Notes under the pieces: generated by a model | Seen by the model: the letters and a program-made list of their open reading frames with translations, nothing else | Database searches by the model: none | What the model was told of the DNA's origin: nothing | NCBI RefSeq assembly: GCF_026723765.1 | Contig: NZ_CP113524.1 | Location: 3,829,001-3,893,000 of the forward strand | DNA from: Lacrimispora xylanolytica | GTDB taxonomy: Bacteria; Bacillota; Clostridia; Lachnospirales; Lachnospiraceae | Length of the DNA: 64,000 nucleotides | Direction of reading: 5' to 3' | Shown here: piece by piece, positions 37,637-46,978 of the stretch | How positions within the stretch are numbered: position 1 is the first letter of the stretch | How the letters are laid out: every line of letters begins with the position of its first letter | Made by a program: the position numbers and the translations under genes

Positions 37637-37800
37637 CATTATAAATCTGTTCTTCTTATTGTCAAGAAAAACTAGTTGACGAATACAATATACTTTGCAT
37701 TCAACAACCGCTTAAGTTTTAATCTCCCAATGCTTAAGCACTTTTCTCATTATCCGAAAACCCACCCTACATCAACCCGTTCTTTAACCCACTCTTTCCA

Positions 37801-38601
37801 TTACGAACTGGCACTATTATAACACCGTACGCCCTGTTTCCATACCCCTTTTGTAATAATAGTAAAAATAATGGTAAGCAGTATCCCATACACGGCTCCC
37901 ATAACACTTAATTCCCCAATCAATGACTGAACCGGTATGGTTGCCATAATTCCATAGGGCAAGATGCAGCAAAACAATAATTTATATCCCCCATAAAAAA
38001 CGATTCCCGGAATCTTCATACACAATTCCAGACCAATCTCCTCAATTCTGGTCACATTTGCATTGGATAATACAAAAAAGCAAATAGACCGAATGATCAC
38101 TTCCATCTCATAAAACAAAATAGTCATCAAAATAATCCAGAACAGATACCCTGCTATGGCACCACCTGAAATCGGTTTTCCAAGCTGATGTATTCCATAA
38201 GCAATAATGAGAACGCTCATACCCACAAGAGGAAGGGAACCAGGATTGATCTTTTCAAATGTCATTCGAACCAAAGGGCTCCCTGGCTTCGTAAGATACA
38301 AATCCAAATCCCCGTTCTTAATTTTCTGAGGCAGCCCATTGATTCCAAAGAAATAGACAACCATATTAATAGCATTGATCATGGAAAAAGTGCCGATAAA
38401 GACAATCATTTCCCCTCTCCCCCAGGTTCCGATCCGGTCCACGTTGGAATAGATCGCCTGAAATACCATTAGCTGAATGATAAACAAACTGCCGTCTACA
38501 AAAAATGGGCCAAAGAACCCCAGCCGAAACATCATCAGATTCTGAAACCTTATCTCAATCAATGCCTTTATCACTCTAACATTTCTTTTAAACTCCATCA
38601 T
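37801..38601 (-). CDS. ABC-2-type permease (PF06182-like), second subunit
   Basis: 266 residues, six hydrophobic segments (for example GEMIVFIGTFSMINAINMVVYFF), with the KNGDLDLYLTKPGSPL cytoplasmic loop typical of this two-permease exporter class. It overlaps the upstream permease by 4 bp and pairs with it and the ATPase encoded first. The class is often linked to lipid, peptide or drug export; the substrate is unknown. Confidence 0.88.
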   Translation of the reverse strand: MMEFKRNVRVIKALIEIRFQNLMMFRLGFFGPFFVDGSLFIIQLMVFQAIYSNVDRIGTWGRGEMIVFIGTFSMINAINMVVYFFGINGLPQKIKNGDLDLYLTKPGSPLVRMTFEKINPGSLPLVGMSVLIIAYGIHQLGKPISGGAIAGYLFWIILMTILFYEMEVIIRSICFFVLSNANVTRIEEIGLELCMKIPGIVFYGGYKLLFCCILPYGIMATIPVQSLIGELSVMGAVYGILLTIIFTIITKGVWKQGVRCYNSASS

Positions 38602-39389
38602 ATCCCCACCCCATCATACTTTCTACGGTAACTCCCCCAGGTCACATGGATCAGGACTTGAAGCATCACACACCATATAAAAATAATGACCAATCCAGAC
38701 ACAGCTTCACTTTCTAATTGTCCGATGAACAGCATAGAAGGCAGATAGGTGATGTAATAGAATGGAAAAAACTTCATTACAGAGACAATCCCCTCCGGCA
38801 GCAGCATGAGAGGAACGATACTCCCTGTGATAAATGCCACAAGGTTATTCTTAATCATCAGAAAAGTACCAATTTCCTGATATTTTAAAGCCAGCAATCC
38901 TAGATAATAATTCAACTGCACCATAAACAAAAGACCAAGCACCACCAGTAAAAATGCACATAGTATGATAATCGGATTATGAGAAACTACAAATTGAATC
39001 CGAAAAATAATAACCCATACAAACGCAGCCATAAATTGAAAGATTCCATAATAAGCCACAACACCTGCTTCCATGGCAATAAAGTATTTCTGAATGTCCA
39101 CAGGAATCACCATATATTTGGAAAATGTTCCGTTTCTGATTCTTTGGCTGATTTCACTACTGATCCCATCAGACATCTCAATCTGAGATAATAATGAACT
39201 GATAACATAATAGGATAGCATACTCTGAAACGAAAAGCCCGCTACCTCAGTATGGTCATGAAATATAATCCCCCATAACAGATAGGCAAATAGTATTTTA
39301 GTAACCGTAAATAAGACCTGAAATACCACATCTGCCCGCCAAACCAACTGGGATTTGATATATATTTTAGATATTTCAAGATATTTCAT
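38598..39389 (-). CDS. ABC-2-type permease (PF06182-like), first subunit
   Basis: 263 residues and six hydrophobic segments; the loop RIRNGTFSKYMVIPVDIQ is equivalent to the KNGDLDLYLTKP loop of the partner permease. The start is taken as ATG 39389 with GGAGGGGAG upstream; it overlaps the ATPase gene by 14 bp. Four-base overlap with the next permease indicates coupled synthesis of a heterodimeric channel. Confidence 0.88.
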   Translation of the reverse strand: MKYLEISKIYIKSQLVWRADVVFQVLFTVTKILFAYLLWGIIFHDHTEVAGFSFQSMLSYYVISSLLSQIEMSDGISSEISQRIRNGTFSKYMVIPVDIQKYFIAMEAGVVAYYGIFQFMAAFVWVIIFRIQFVVSHNPIIILCAFLLVVLGLLFMVQLNYYLGLLALKYQEIGTFLMIKNNLVAFITGSIVPLMLLPEGIVSVMKFFPFYYITYLPSMLFIGQLESEAVSGLVIIFIWCVMLQVLIHVTWGSYRRKYDGVGI

Positions 39390-40371
39390 CAAGTGAGCTC
39401 CCCTCCTCCCCATAGATACGTTCCACAATTGTACCGATATCTTCCTCCTCTACGGAGATATCGCTGGGATTGAACTTCATTAGAACGCTTAACAGCTCAC
39501 TTGCCTTTTCTTTTGATACCTTCATAACCTTTTTATATGGAGTCTCAGAAATCATAGAAACGCCAAAGCCAATCTCTGGTAATTCCATGGGAGCATCAAA
39601 GGTGAGGCTGATTTTTTTGTGTTTCTGATACCGTTCAAATAGCTGCTCTGTATTTCCATCATAGATTTTACTTCCATGATTAATGACCACAGAACGACTG
39701 CACAATGCTTTGATATCCTCCATATAATGAGAGGTCAACATAATAGTAGTTCCTTTTGCCTCATTGATTTCCCGTAAAAATCCACGGATCTGCTTTGAGG
39801 CAACGCTATCCAGACCAATGGTAGGCTCATCCAAAAATAAAACCCTCGGGTTATGTAATAGAGCAACAATCAGTTCCATTTTCATACGCTCACCCAGGGA
39901 CATGGTCCTGACCTGAACATTCATTAATTCCTTTACGTGAAATAACTCTATAAAGAAGTTTTTTGCTGACTGATACTCTGCTTCCGGTATTCCATAGATC
40001 TCCTTAAATAACCGGAGAGTATCCTCCACCGTTAAATCAAAAAATAACTGGCTCTTCTGTCCCATGACTACTGCATACTGCTGCTTAAAATCATTTTTCA
40101 AATCATTTGGATAATAGCCCATAACACTTACTTTCCCAGAAGTCGGCGCAATAATTCCTGTCAGCATTTTGACCAGAGTTGTTTTACCTGCACCATTAGG
40201 CCCAATAAGTCCTACAAACTCGCCTTCTTTGATGGTTAAATCCAGCTCACTGACGGAAGTAATCTCTTCATAATCTCGTTTTATAAGCCCCTTAATGCTT
40301 CCGGCAATTCCTGCTTGTTTTTTGTATCTGCGAAACCGTTTCGTCAGCATTTCCGTTTCAATAATATTCAT
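39376..40371 (-). CDS. ABC transporter ATP-binding protein (COG4586 type)
   Basis: 331 residues. Walker A GPNGAGKTT, signature MSLGERMKMEL, Walker B VLFLDEPTIGLD and switch LTSHYMED are intact. An N-terminal extension (RRYKKQAGIAGSIKGLIKRDYEE) precedes the nucleotide-binding fold, typical of the group that pairs with two PF06182 permeases. The start is ATG 40371 with GGAGGGAAAAG; longer in-frame versions would cross the terminator at 40478-40507. First gene of a three-gene exporter operon. Confidence 0.92.
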   Translation of the reverse strand: MNIIETEMLTKRFRRYKKQAGIAGSIKGLIKRDYEEITSVSELDLTIKEGEFVGLIGPNGAGKTTLVKMLTGIIAPTSGKVSVMGYYPNDLKNDFKQQYAVVMGQKSQLFFDLTVEDTLRLFKEIYGIPEAEYQSAKNFFIELFHVKELMNVQVRTMSLGERMKMELIVALLHNPRVLFLDEPTIGLDSVASKQIRGFLREINEAKGTTIMLTSHYMEDIKALCSRSVVINHGSKIYDGNTEQLFERYQKHKKISLTFDAPMELPEIGFGVSMISETPYKKVMKVSKEKASELLSVLMKFNPSDISVEEEDIGTIVERIYGEEGSSLDEIS

Positions 40372-40477
40372 CTTTTCCCTCCATACAAATAAAAATGACC
40401 AGGATACCCGCCTTACATGCATGCTTTCCATAGTCATAAATAGTTCTGGATTTGGACAAAGATTCCCTAATGAGAAC

Positions 40478-40507
40478 AAAAAAGAGCATAACAATACTGT
40501 TATGCTC
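40478..40507 (-). terminator. leader terminator (attenuator) of the ABC exporter operon
   Basis: Minus strand GAGCATAACA-GTAT-TGTTATGCTC, a perfect 10-bp stem with a 4-nt loop and then TTTTTT. It sits 107 nt upstream of the ATPase start codon, between it and the structured leader, so transcription must pass it to express the exporter. Confidence 0.85.
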
Positions 40508-40650
40508 AAAATAGTCTATCCAATACAGACATCTATTAAGGTATGATCACCTGATATCCAGGGGTCAAGCATTCAGTAAGGCTTTCATATCGGCAACATC
40601 AGCCGATAAAAGGGCAGACCTATGACGTAGTCACTTATGTCCTTCCTTTT
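40508..40650 (-). promoter_or_regulatory. structured leader RNA upstream of the ABC exporter
   Basis: Minus strand, in order: a GACATA...TAGGTC hairpin with an inner TGAC/GTCA stem, a TATCGGC-TGATGTT-GCCGATA hairpin (40587-40607), the mini-ORF at 40565-40588, and CCTGGATATCAGG / AGGTGATCATACCT hairpins, ending at the terminator. This fits a riboswitch or an antibiotic-responsive attenuator, but no known class is matched. The rest of the 634-bp gap (40372-41005) is AT-rich without a gene. Confidence 0.5.
40565..40588 (-). CDS. possible 7-residue leader peptide MKALLNA
   Basis: ATG AAA GCC TTA CTG AAT GCT TGA starts right after the GCCGATA arm of a hairpin and lies 60 nt before the leader terminator. 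No strong ribosome binding site is visible. Short leader peptides of this sort control resistance genes through ribosome stalling. Tentative. Confidence 0.25.
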   Translation of the reverse strand: MKALLNA

Positions 40651-41005
40651 CAACTATTTAATTAGTTGTTTTCCTTTCCAACAATGCTTAACAAACACAT
40701 ACCTCTCTTTTCTATATTTTAATATCATACTACGCTACTATTTTATTCCTGTCAATCCATTGTTATTACATTTTAATATAAACTGGTCATGTTTTAAGTG
40801 GTGTCTTAAATATCCCCAAACACGGTCTTAATACCCGCCGTAGAACACAACAGGCCTCTTTTAATATGGCGTTATTGTATAATATTATCTATAAAGGTTT
40901 CCTCTCTTTGGCTCTCAAAATCTCCTTATTATTCCTAATTCTAAAAGCATTTTTAGATTTCCCTGCTATAAAGCCACTTTACACCCCATTGTCTACATCC
41001 TTCTA

Positions 41006-41881
41006 TTATGTGTGTGATAAGGTGGGAATTCTCTGTTTCCAATGTACCATATCCACGAGGGAACTTCCCTTCCCGTAAAGCACTGTATCCTCACCTTTGC
41101 TTTCTTCCCACTGAAATCCAACATCTTCTAATGGCGTAAACCCAAGTGTCACTTTTTTAACCTCTTTTCCAAAGGAAGCAATGATTCTATCCAGATTCAC
41201 TTTTTCCGGGGAAAAAACCTGATGAAGAAATAATTCTCCCTGATGAAATTCTGCAATGGCATAAGCATTTTGATTCTTAATTTCATAGATACTTTGATTC
41301 ATGAAGCTGGTGGCATAAAACATAATCAGTTCCGTATTTTCAATCATCCAAACGCTGCTTTGTGTACAACTGTTATTAACTGCTGCCTCCAAAAGCTTAA
41401 AATCCTCCCGTGTCTTCATGGGAACTCTTCTGGCTGTCATTTCGCAATCAATATCTGTGTGTTGATAGAAACTGTGCTCCTTTACTCTCTCATATCCAAA
41501 TTTAGGATAAAAATTCAGAACTGTTTCATTTGCAAAGAGAAAAAATCCGTCTACTTTATTACTATAATCAGAATCCACCTCCTGCATCAGGCGCCGGATG
41601 AGACCCTGATTTCGATACGCTTCCTCTGTCATCACAGTTCCTAATTGAACATAGTTTTTTATGATTCCATTGTGCACGAATTTCATCGGACTTACAGAAA
41701 CATTAGCAATCACCTTATCCTTGTGAAGGAAGGAATAAGGAATATATTTTTCCGTCCAGTAACCATTTTGATACCAGTCTTCAAAATTTATATCAAACAC
41801 AGTCTGGGCCAATTCATTAAAGGATTTTCTATAGACGTTGTCAGACTGATATGCCTTTATAAATATATAATTGTCTTTCAT
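41006..41881 (-). CDS. GNAT family acetyltransferase
   Basis: 291 residues. An N-terminal GNAT fold with VQLGTVMTEEAYRNQGLIRRLMQEV carries the acetyl-CoA-binding Q/RxxGxG/A-type loop (RNQGLI), followed by FLFANETVLNFYPKFGYER. The C-terminal 130 residues are of the Eis-like two-domain type. Acceptor unknown; small-molecule or aminoglycoside acetylation cannot be excluded. RBS GGGGAG. It stands as a single gene in a patch of resistance-like enzymes. Confidence 0.85.
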   Translation of the reverse strand: MKDNYIFIKAYQSDNVYRKSFNELAQTVFDINFEDWYQNGYWTEKYIPYSFLHKDKVIANVSVSPMKFVHNGIIKNYVQLGTVMTEEAYRNQGLIRRLMQEVDSDYSNKVDGFFLFANETVLNFYPKFGYERVKEHSFYQHTDIDCEMTARRVPMKTREDFKLLEAAVNNSCTQSSVWMIENTELIMFYATSFMNQSIYEIKNQNAYAIAEFHQGELFLHQVFSPEKVNLDRIIASFGKEVKKVTLGFTPLEDVGFQWEESKGEDTVLYGKGSSLVDMVHWKQRIPTLSHT

Positions 41882-42064
41882 TTTATCTCTCCCCTATGTT
41901 TCAAATAATCTTATTATTACAGATAAGTATACACGTTAATAAACTGATATCTACCTCAATCTTATTTATAATTAAACTTAAGCATGCATTGAGCCCGATT
42001 CCTCAAGTCGAATACCATAACTTCTTTTTTTATAAATCATGCACACGCTGTAAATCCTAAATAA

Positions 42065-42104
42065 AATAAATGCGGAACAGTGTATCCGTTTTCACTGTTC
42101 CGCA
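42065..42104 (-). terminator. terminator of the APH-like gene
   Basis: Perfect 12-bp stem TGCGGAACAGTG (42071-42082) / CACTGTTCCGCA (42093-42104); the minus-strand tail is TTTATTTTATTT. It lies 18 bp after the stop codon. Confidence 0.85.
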
Positions 42105-42121
42105 TAAAGTGTTACCATTAG

Positions 42122-43111
42122 CTATAGCTGGATCTTACTTCCAAATTTACTTTTACGCTCTTCCATTAAGAATTTAATATGATTTCTTAATTCCAGCATC
42201 CACTCTGGTTCATTATCCCAAGTCTCATGCATCGCGCGCAAACAACGGGCATAACCATAAACATTTGCATAGCGCCTAAAAACAGGTAATAATTTTCTTA
42301 TATTTATTGATAGTACCATTTCACTCTGATAACCTGATAGGAAAGAGTCTTTTGCTTTTTCACAAAACTCAGGAGGAATCTCTCCCACAAAGCTATCAAT
42401 GGCCTGTTCAATATCCATAGCGAACCAGTGGTAAACAGAATCATCAAAATCAATTATATTGTATTTTTTGTCTGCTTCATTGAAAAAAACATTATCCAGT
42501 TCAAAATCATAATGAATCAAGCCATAATTACTTACATCAGTTTCTACATTGTTTAAATAATCAATTAAAATATCTACTTCGTCCATAGATTCATTTGGTG
42601 CAGAGTATTCAAGTAAAGTATCCTTTGTCCATTGCAACCTTTGCTTCCAATCAGAACGAGATGACTTAAGAGGCTTATAATTTTGACTGAGTTTATGAAG
42701 TTGTCCCAGAGACTTGCCGTATCCAAAGTATAAATCATCGGAATAAGGAAGGGATTCCATCTGTTTTCCCTGTACTCCCTTGAAAACAACTGCTAAATAA
42801 TCACCCCACGGTGTATTAGCATTGATATACCTGCTTTGTCTTTTTGTCTCTACTATATTAGCAGCAGAATATCCACAATTTCCTAAATAGTCAATAAAAT
42901 CAAGCTCTGCCAATAAATCTGATTCGCTCTTTTCAGTTAACGGAGCAAACCTAAGAAAATGCAATTGTCCGTTTATGGTAAAAGGATAAACCGCGTTAGC
43001 AGAAATACGATACCGCTCCAGTAACTTTGTATTATCTTTATCATAATTCCAATTCTCTAACAGCATAGTTACCAAATCTCTATTATCAAAGAGATATTTA
43101 AATTTCATCAT
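42122..43111 (-). CDS. APH/choline-kinase-fold phosphotransferase
   Basis: 329 residues of the protein-kinase-like APH fold: LIHYDFELDNVFF is the catalytic HxDxxxxN loop and YNIIDFDDS the metal-binding DFD. The N-terminal lobe has RISANAVYPFTINGQLHFLRFAP, typical of the aminoglycoside phosphotransferase family, which also includes kinases for homoserine, fructosamine and macrolides. Substrate uncertain. Two adjacent ATGs (43111 and 43108) follow GGAGAATAATATTTT. Confidence 0.87.
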   Translation of the reverse strand: MMKFKYLFDNRDLVTMLLENWNYDKDNTKLLERYRISANAVYPFTINGQLHFLRFAPLTEKSESDLLAELDFIDYLGNCGYSAANIVETKRQSRYINANTPWGDYLAVVFKGVQGKQMESLPYSDDLYFGYGKSLGQLHKLSQNYKPLKSSRSDWKQRLQWTKDTLLEYSAPNESMDEVDILIDYLNNVETDVSNYGLIHYDFELDNVFFNEADKKYNIIDFDDSVYHWFAMDIEQAIDSFVGEIPPEFCEKAKDSFLSGYQSEMVLSINIRKLLPVFRRYANVYGYARCLRAMHETWDNEPEWMLELRNHIKFLMEERKSKFGSKIQL

Positions 43112-43253
43112 AAAATATTATTCTCCAATCATTATTCTAATTTCACCTCATTTACCAAAATCTGCATATGTATCAGTCGACGTTTCATGTCGCTCACCCC
43201 TTTCCAATATTTTTAGGTTCTATATAAAACAGCTGCCTAAAAATTAGTACAGC

Positions 43254-44378
43254 CTAAACCTTCCTTCCAAAAGTAATCATTTTTCCTAACACATGAGTAT
43301 AGCAAGCCATTCCCTCATTCTTCTTAAGATAATCTGCTATTCTCTGCTTTTTATGAAGAAAACCATCTGCTTCTCTTATACTCATTCCATGATTGACCAT
43401 ATATTCCACTGTTTTTTCCAGTTGTTCTTCTGGATAAAAGTAGTTGTAACCGTTGGACTCCTGAAAATCTTCCACTATCTGTTCATACTCAGCCATCTCA
43501 GGCTGTACAAAAGAGACCTTATCATTCATCCTGACCTCAATCTCCTTCAAACCAGCCTTTCTCATATAATGAGCAGTTTTCATCGCAATGGAATAATCAC
43601 GGCCTTCCCTTAAAAGCTCCGTCTTCCAACCTTTCTCCAGACCGGAGTGCTCGCATAAATAACTATATTCCATACCATCTATATATAAACCATCACACTC
43701 GAATTCCCTGTTGGTGTCAATGCATACAATAAGGGCATTATTTGTTCCATGACCAACCATTTTAGTTAAGAACTGTTCCGGTCGGATGATATGCCTTAAT
43801 ACAGACTGACATATTACTACATCATACACATGAATCAGAGGATACTCAATAAAATCACAAGTAACAAACTTTCCCTGCACTCCTGCACGAAGAAACATTT
43901 CATTTCCCTGGTCTATCAGCTCTTCTGTAAAATCAACACCTGTATATGTACTTCCTTCCGGCAGAAGAGGCATCATCATAAGGCCTAGCGCACCGTATCC
44001 ACAGCCACAATCCAGCACGTTCACAGGAGAATGAAGTTTCCAGACCTGATCTATAAGAAATCGCATATAATCCCTGTTCCAGTGACTCTTTCTCGTTCGT
44101 AGCAGATAGTCGAGCTTATTCTCCCAATACTCCTTCTTGTCCGTCTTTGCAGGCATATACTCTTCCCAGGCCAGCGGCTTCATTCCCAGTAACTCATCAA
44201 CCGTGACATGAAAATACTCCGAAAGCACTGGAAGCATTCCAATGTCAGGCATGGTGACTCCATTTTCCCATTTGCTCACAGTCTGATAAGAAACGCCAAT
44301 TGCGTCTCCAAGCTCCTGCTGCGTCATTCCATTGTTTTTTCTAAGCGCAGCAATCTTTAAATGAATCTGTTTTTTCAT
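43254..44378 (-). CDS. XRE helix-turn-helix regulator fused to a class I methyltransferase
   Basis: 374 residues. Residues 1-65 are a Cro/CI-type HTH (MTQQELGDAIGVSYQTVSKWENG ends the recognition part). Residues about 110-250 form a SAM methyltransferase with motif I VLDCGCGYGALGL and a post-motif YTGVDFTEELI. The C-terminal 110 residues are mixed helices. Such fusions occur in clostridia, but the target of methylation is unknown; self-contained sensing of a metabolite or drug is possible. RBS GGGGGAG. Single gene. Confidence 0.87.
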   Translation of the reverse strand: MKKQIHLKIAALRKNNGMTQQELGDAIGVSYQTVSKWENGVTMPDIGMLPVLSEYFHVTVDELLGMKPLAWEEYMPAKTDKKEYWENKLDYLLRTRKSHWNRDYMRFLIDQVWKLHSPVNVLDCGCGYGALGLMMMPLLPEGSTYTGVDFTEELIDQGNEMFLRAGVQGKFVTCDFIEYPLIHVYDVVICQSVLRHIIRPEQFLTKMVGHGTNNALIVCIDTNREFECDGLYIDGMEYSYLCEHSGLEKGWKTELLREGRDYSIAMKTAHYMRKAGLKEIEVRMNDKVSFVQPEMAEYEQIVEDFQESNGYNYFYPEEQLEKTVEYMVNHGMSIREADGFLHKKQRIADYLKKNEGMACYTHVLGKMITFGRKV

Positions 44379-44501
44379 CTCATCTCCCCCTTTTTACCTA
44401 TCATACCCTATAGTTATTCCGCTGTATTCCCCTCATTTTGAGATATTTCTCGCTTATTAGGGGAATGGAACGATTCGGTCGCAGATGAGATTACTGTCAT
44501 T

Positions 44502-45374
44502 TTAATAAATCTCTTTCGCATCCTTAGGAAGCTTTCTAACATGTTCTAAAAAGCTAAGACTATTTTCCCCTTCAATCTCCTGATATTCATACCCAAGCTT
44601 ATCTCCCACATACCGGGCTGTTTTCTCAAAAAGGTGGCACATTCTAATCACTGCGTCCCACCCCTCCTCAATATCGGCGGAAAAATAAGTGGATAAATAC
44701 TCCTGCCACTCCACTTCGGTCAGCCATCGATTGATATACTTACCAGACTTACCAATGCTAACAGAAAAATCTGTCATGATTCCAACCTTCCAGGACAGCA
44801 TCTTCAATAATTCTTTCCGAATGATGTGATTGACCATATCCTGTACATAAGTCATTTCCTCCCGCCAAAGCCCCTTTGCCACATTATTCAGACACCACCA
44901 GAATTCATTGCAGGAACATAAGAACTGTTCTTTCATAGGACATTGTATCCAGTAATCCTGATCCGTTGACGGTGCCATGGGTGGGAGAACCCCTGCTTTA
45001 TCCATAAGTATTTCACAAAGACTGTCCTTTGTTATATTTTCCACTGCATGCGCTACCGTTTCCACATGCAGATCCAGCCGGTTCCCATCCGTAAACTGCA
45101 TCAACCAGCCGTAAAATTCTATATTCTTTTTGGGTTTGCCTGGAAACTCATCGGGATACTGCATATATAGCCGTTCCCCAAAGCGGTCAATCCATGAACG
45201 GTCACTGATAAATGGCTCCAACGCTTTTACCACATAAACGATATCATAATCCTGAAATATATCCTTAGCTGCATTTTTATTGGTTCTGGAACCATTCATA
45301 TAAACAGCAAGAATTCCGCTGTCCTCCCTTGCCGTGTTTAAGATAAGGTCAAACATCTCCGGTTCATTTCTCAT
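44502..45374 (-). CDS. ANT(6)-like aminoglycoside 6-adenylyltransferase
   Basis: 290 residues. The nucleotidyltransferase motif GSR (28-30) ... FQDYDIVYVV with Asp42 and Asp44, the IDRFGE segment, the CCNEFWW-like CSCNEFWWCLNNVAKGLWREEM stretch and LLKMLSWKVGI match the AadE/ANT(6) streptomycin-modifying family over its whole length. Chromosomal relatives in clostridia are divergent and may not give resistance. ATG 45374 is preferred over one 18 bp upstream because GGGGGTAGG spaces correctly. It is 37 bp downstream of the NUDIX gene. Confidence 0.88.
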   Translation of the reverse strand: MRNEPEMFDLILNTAREDSGILAVYMNGSRTNKNAAKDIFQDYDIVYVVKALEPFISDRSWIDRFGERLYMQYPDEFPGKPKKNIEFYGWLMQFTDGNRLDLHVETVAHAVENITKDSLCEILMDKAGVLPPMAPSTDQDYWIQCPMKEQFLCSCNEFWWCLNNVAKGLWREEMTYVQDMVNHIIRKELLKMLSWKVGIMTDFSVSIGKSGKYINRWLTEVEWQEYLSTYFSADIEEGWDAVIRMCHLFEKTARYVGDKLGYEYQEIEGENSLSFLEHVRKLPKDAKEIY

Positions 45375-45411
45375 TATCCTACCCCCACACATCTATTTAC
45401 TAAGTTGCTCC

Positions 45412-45873
45412 TTAATGAAGATACCCTAACTCCTTAATCTTCTTCATAAGCTTTGGCTGAATGTCAGGATACGTCCAGTTCTTTGGCAAATGCTCCGTAA
45501 TCAACACACTCTCAATCTCACTGTGAAGCTCCTTTTCAAATGTCTGAATCTCCGCATAGCAAAGCATTCCAAAGCTTTCTTCTCCAAGCTTCTCACCGGC
45601 AGCTTTCTTTCTGGATACAGAATACACGCACACCGGTCTCAATTCAAAATCAATGGCCCCTGTCTCTTCCTGCAGCTCCCGCATAGCCGTTACAAGAATA
45701 GCTTCTCCCGGTTCTCTGTGACCGCCTGGTACCTCATACGTATCCCGTTCCTTATGCTTGCATAAGACCCATTTTCGATGAAACCTGCTTATAATGACTG
45801 CAAAATCCAGCTTATGGTCTTCCACTTCTTTATAAAACTTAACTTCAGTAAGTCCTTTTGGCTCTGGTCTCAT
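45412..45873 (-). CDS. NUDIX hydrolase
   Basis: 153 residues with a complete Nudix box GGHREPGEAILVTAMRELQEETG (split here: GGHREPGE then RELQEETG), so it hydrolyses a nucleoside diphosphate linked to another moiety. The substrate is not predictable; 8-oxo-dGTP or a capped sugar nucleotide are typical. AAGGTGAATCC precedes ATG 45873. Followed by the ANT(6)-like gene, probably in one transcript. Confidence 0.9.
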   Translation of the reverse strand: MRPEPKGLTEVKFYKEVEDHKLDFAVIISRFHRKWVLCKHKERDTYEVPGGHREPGEAILVTAMRELQEETGAIDFELRPVCVYSVSRKKAAGEKLGEESFGMLCYAEIQTFEKELHSEIESVLITEHLPKNWTYPDIQPKLMKKIKELGYLH

Positions 45874-45964
45874 GGATTCACCTTGTTGTAAAACTCACCT
45901 TTCTTATTGCCTCCAGGATCTTACCTTCTTTCCCGGAGGCGCTCATCAATCAGTATCAAATAAT

Positions 45965-46978
45965 TCAAATATCCTGATGTCTCTGCAATGGTGTGTTTGT
46001 TTCCTTATCAGACTTCTTCGTTACCGGTATCAGAAGGTCCAACTGTATAAAATCAGATTCGCTACCGGTATAAAATGAAAATGCATTCAGATGCTCCTCC
46101 AGTGCCCCACCCATGCCAAATGGTTCACGCCATTGGATTTCATAATCCTCATGATTTTTCATTTGCTCAAAAAATGCTCCCCACTCGTGAAAATCTCCCA
46201 TTTTAATGCAATGAGCGGCATAAAGTCCCCCTGCAAACTGCTTTTTCTCCAACGGCTTTGTTACTTCCATATCTTCTGGTATGGTAACCCAGAATTCATA
46301 GCCATAGTATTCTTCCCCCTCCTGAGGAGAAGGGTTGTTGAATCCATACAGCCTGAAATCTGGTTTAACCACCGGCAAATCTCTTTCTTTGATCAATGCT
46401 TTCACTCGGTCTCCAGATACATCTTCCGGATTTTCTCCCGTAAACTGACTGGCTGCAACGGTTGCCGGCGGCAGGTATATAAACCTGATATCCATGTTAC
46501 GTTCCATTCTTTCACTTGCCTGATTTAACTCCTCCATAGAGCAGTCCTCCTTTAAATGATTTTTAGGAGAAATAAGGGCATCAGCAATCTCAATCAATTC
46601 GCTGTCTTCCAAAAGGTCCACCCGGACCTTGGCTCTGATTCCATCATCCAAGCGATGGACAAAGGCATCTAAAATGGAGCGTATGGTGTTAAGAGCATGG
46701 ATTTCCTCATCTAGCCCAGTCATATTTTCCCGAAGGACTTCCAGAGCCTGGGTCTGCCCGATATCATTTAAAATAACCCCGATCTGCTTTAATGAGATTC
46801 TCAGCTTCCGAAGAATCATGATCTGTCTCAGCCTTCTGACTGCTGCTTCGTCATAGATCCGGTAAGCGTACTCCTTTCTCCGGTGGCTTTCAATCAGGCC
46901 TATTTTCTCATAGTACCGGATCATTCTTGCAGATACTGCATACGTTTTAGAAACCTCTCCGATTGTCATTGCTTCCAC
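45965..46978 (-). CDS. MerR-family regulator with GyrI-like effector domain
   Basis: About 337 residues. The N-terminal MerR winged helix (MTIGEVSKTYAVSARMIRYYEKIGL, RRLRQIMILRKLRISLKQIG) is followed by a helical dimerisation segment and a C-terminal GyrI/effector-binding domain (EYYGYEFWVTIPEDMEV, AGGLYAAHCIKMGDF) like those of multidrug-sensing BmrR-type proteins. GTG 46978 fits the GGGGGAT binding site best; ATG 46969 is the alternative. It may respond to toxic small molecules; targets not visible. Confidence 0.87.
   Translation of the reverse strand: MEAMTIGEVSKTYAVSARMIRYYEKIGLIESHRRKEYAYRIYDEAAVRRLRQIMILRKLRISLKQIGVILNDIGQTQALEVLRENMTGLDEEIHALNTIRSILDAFVHRLDDGIRAKVRVDLLEDSELIEIADALISPKNHLKEDCSMEELNQASERMERNMDIRFIYLPPATVAASQFTGENPEDVSGDRVKALIKERDLPVVKPDFRLYGFNNPSPQEGEEYYGYEFWVTIPEDMEVTKPLEKKQFAGGLYAAHCIKMGDFHEWGAFFEQMKNHEDYEIQWREPFGMGGALEEHLNAFSFYTGSESDFIQLDLLIPVTKKSDKETNTPLQRHQDI

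Noticed and set aside
40637-41078. Two short plus-strand open frames downstream of the GNAT gene
   Set aside because: AT-rich, rich in Phe/Leu/Ile by base composition, no binding sites, and partly antisense to the GNAT gene.
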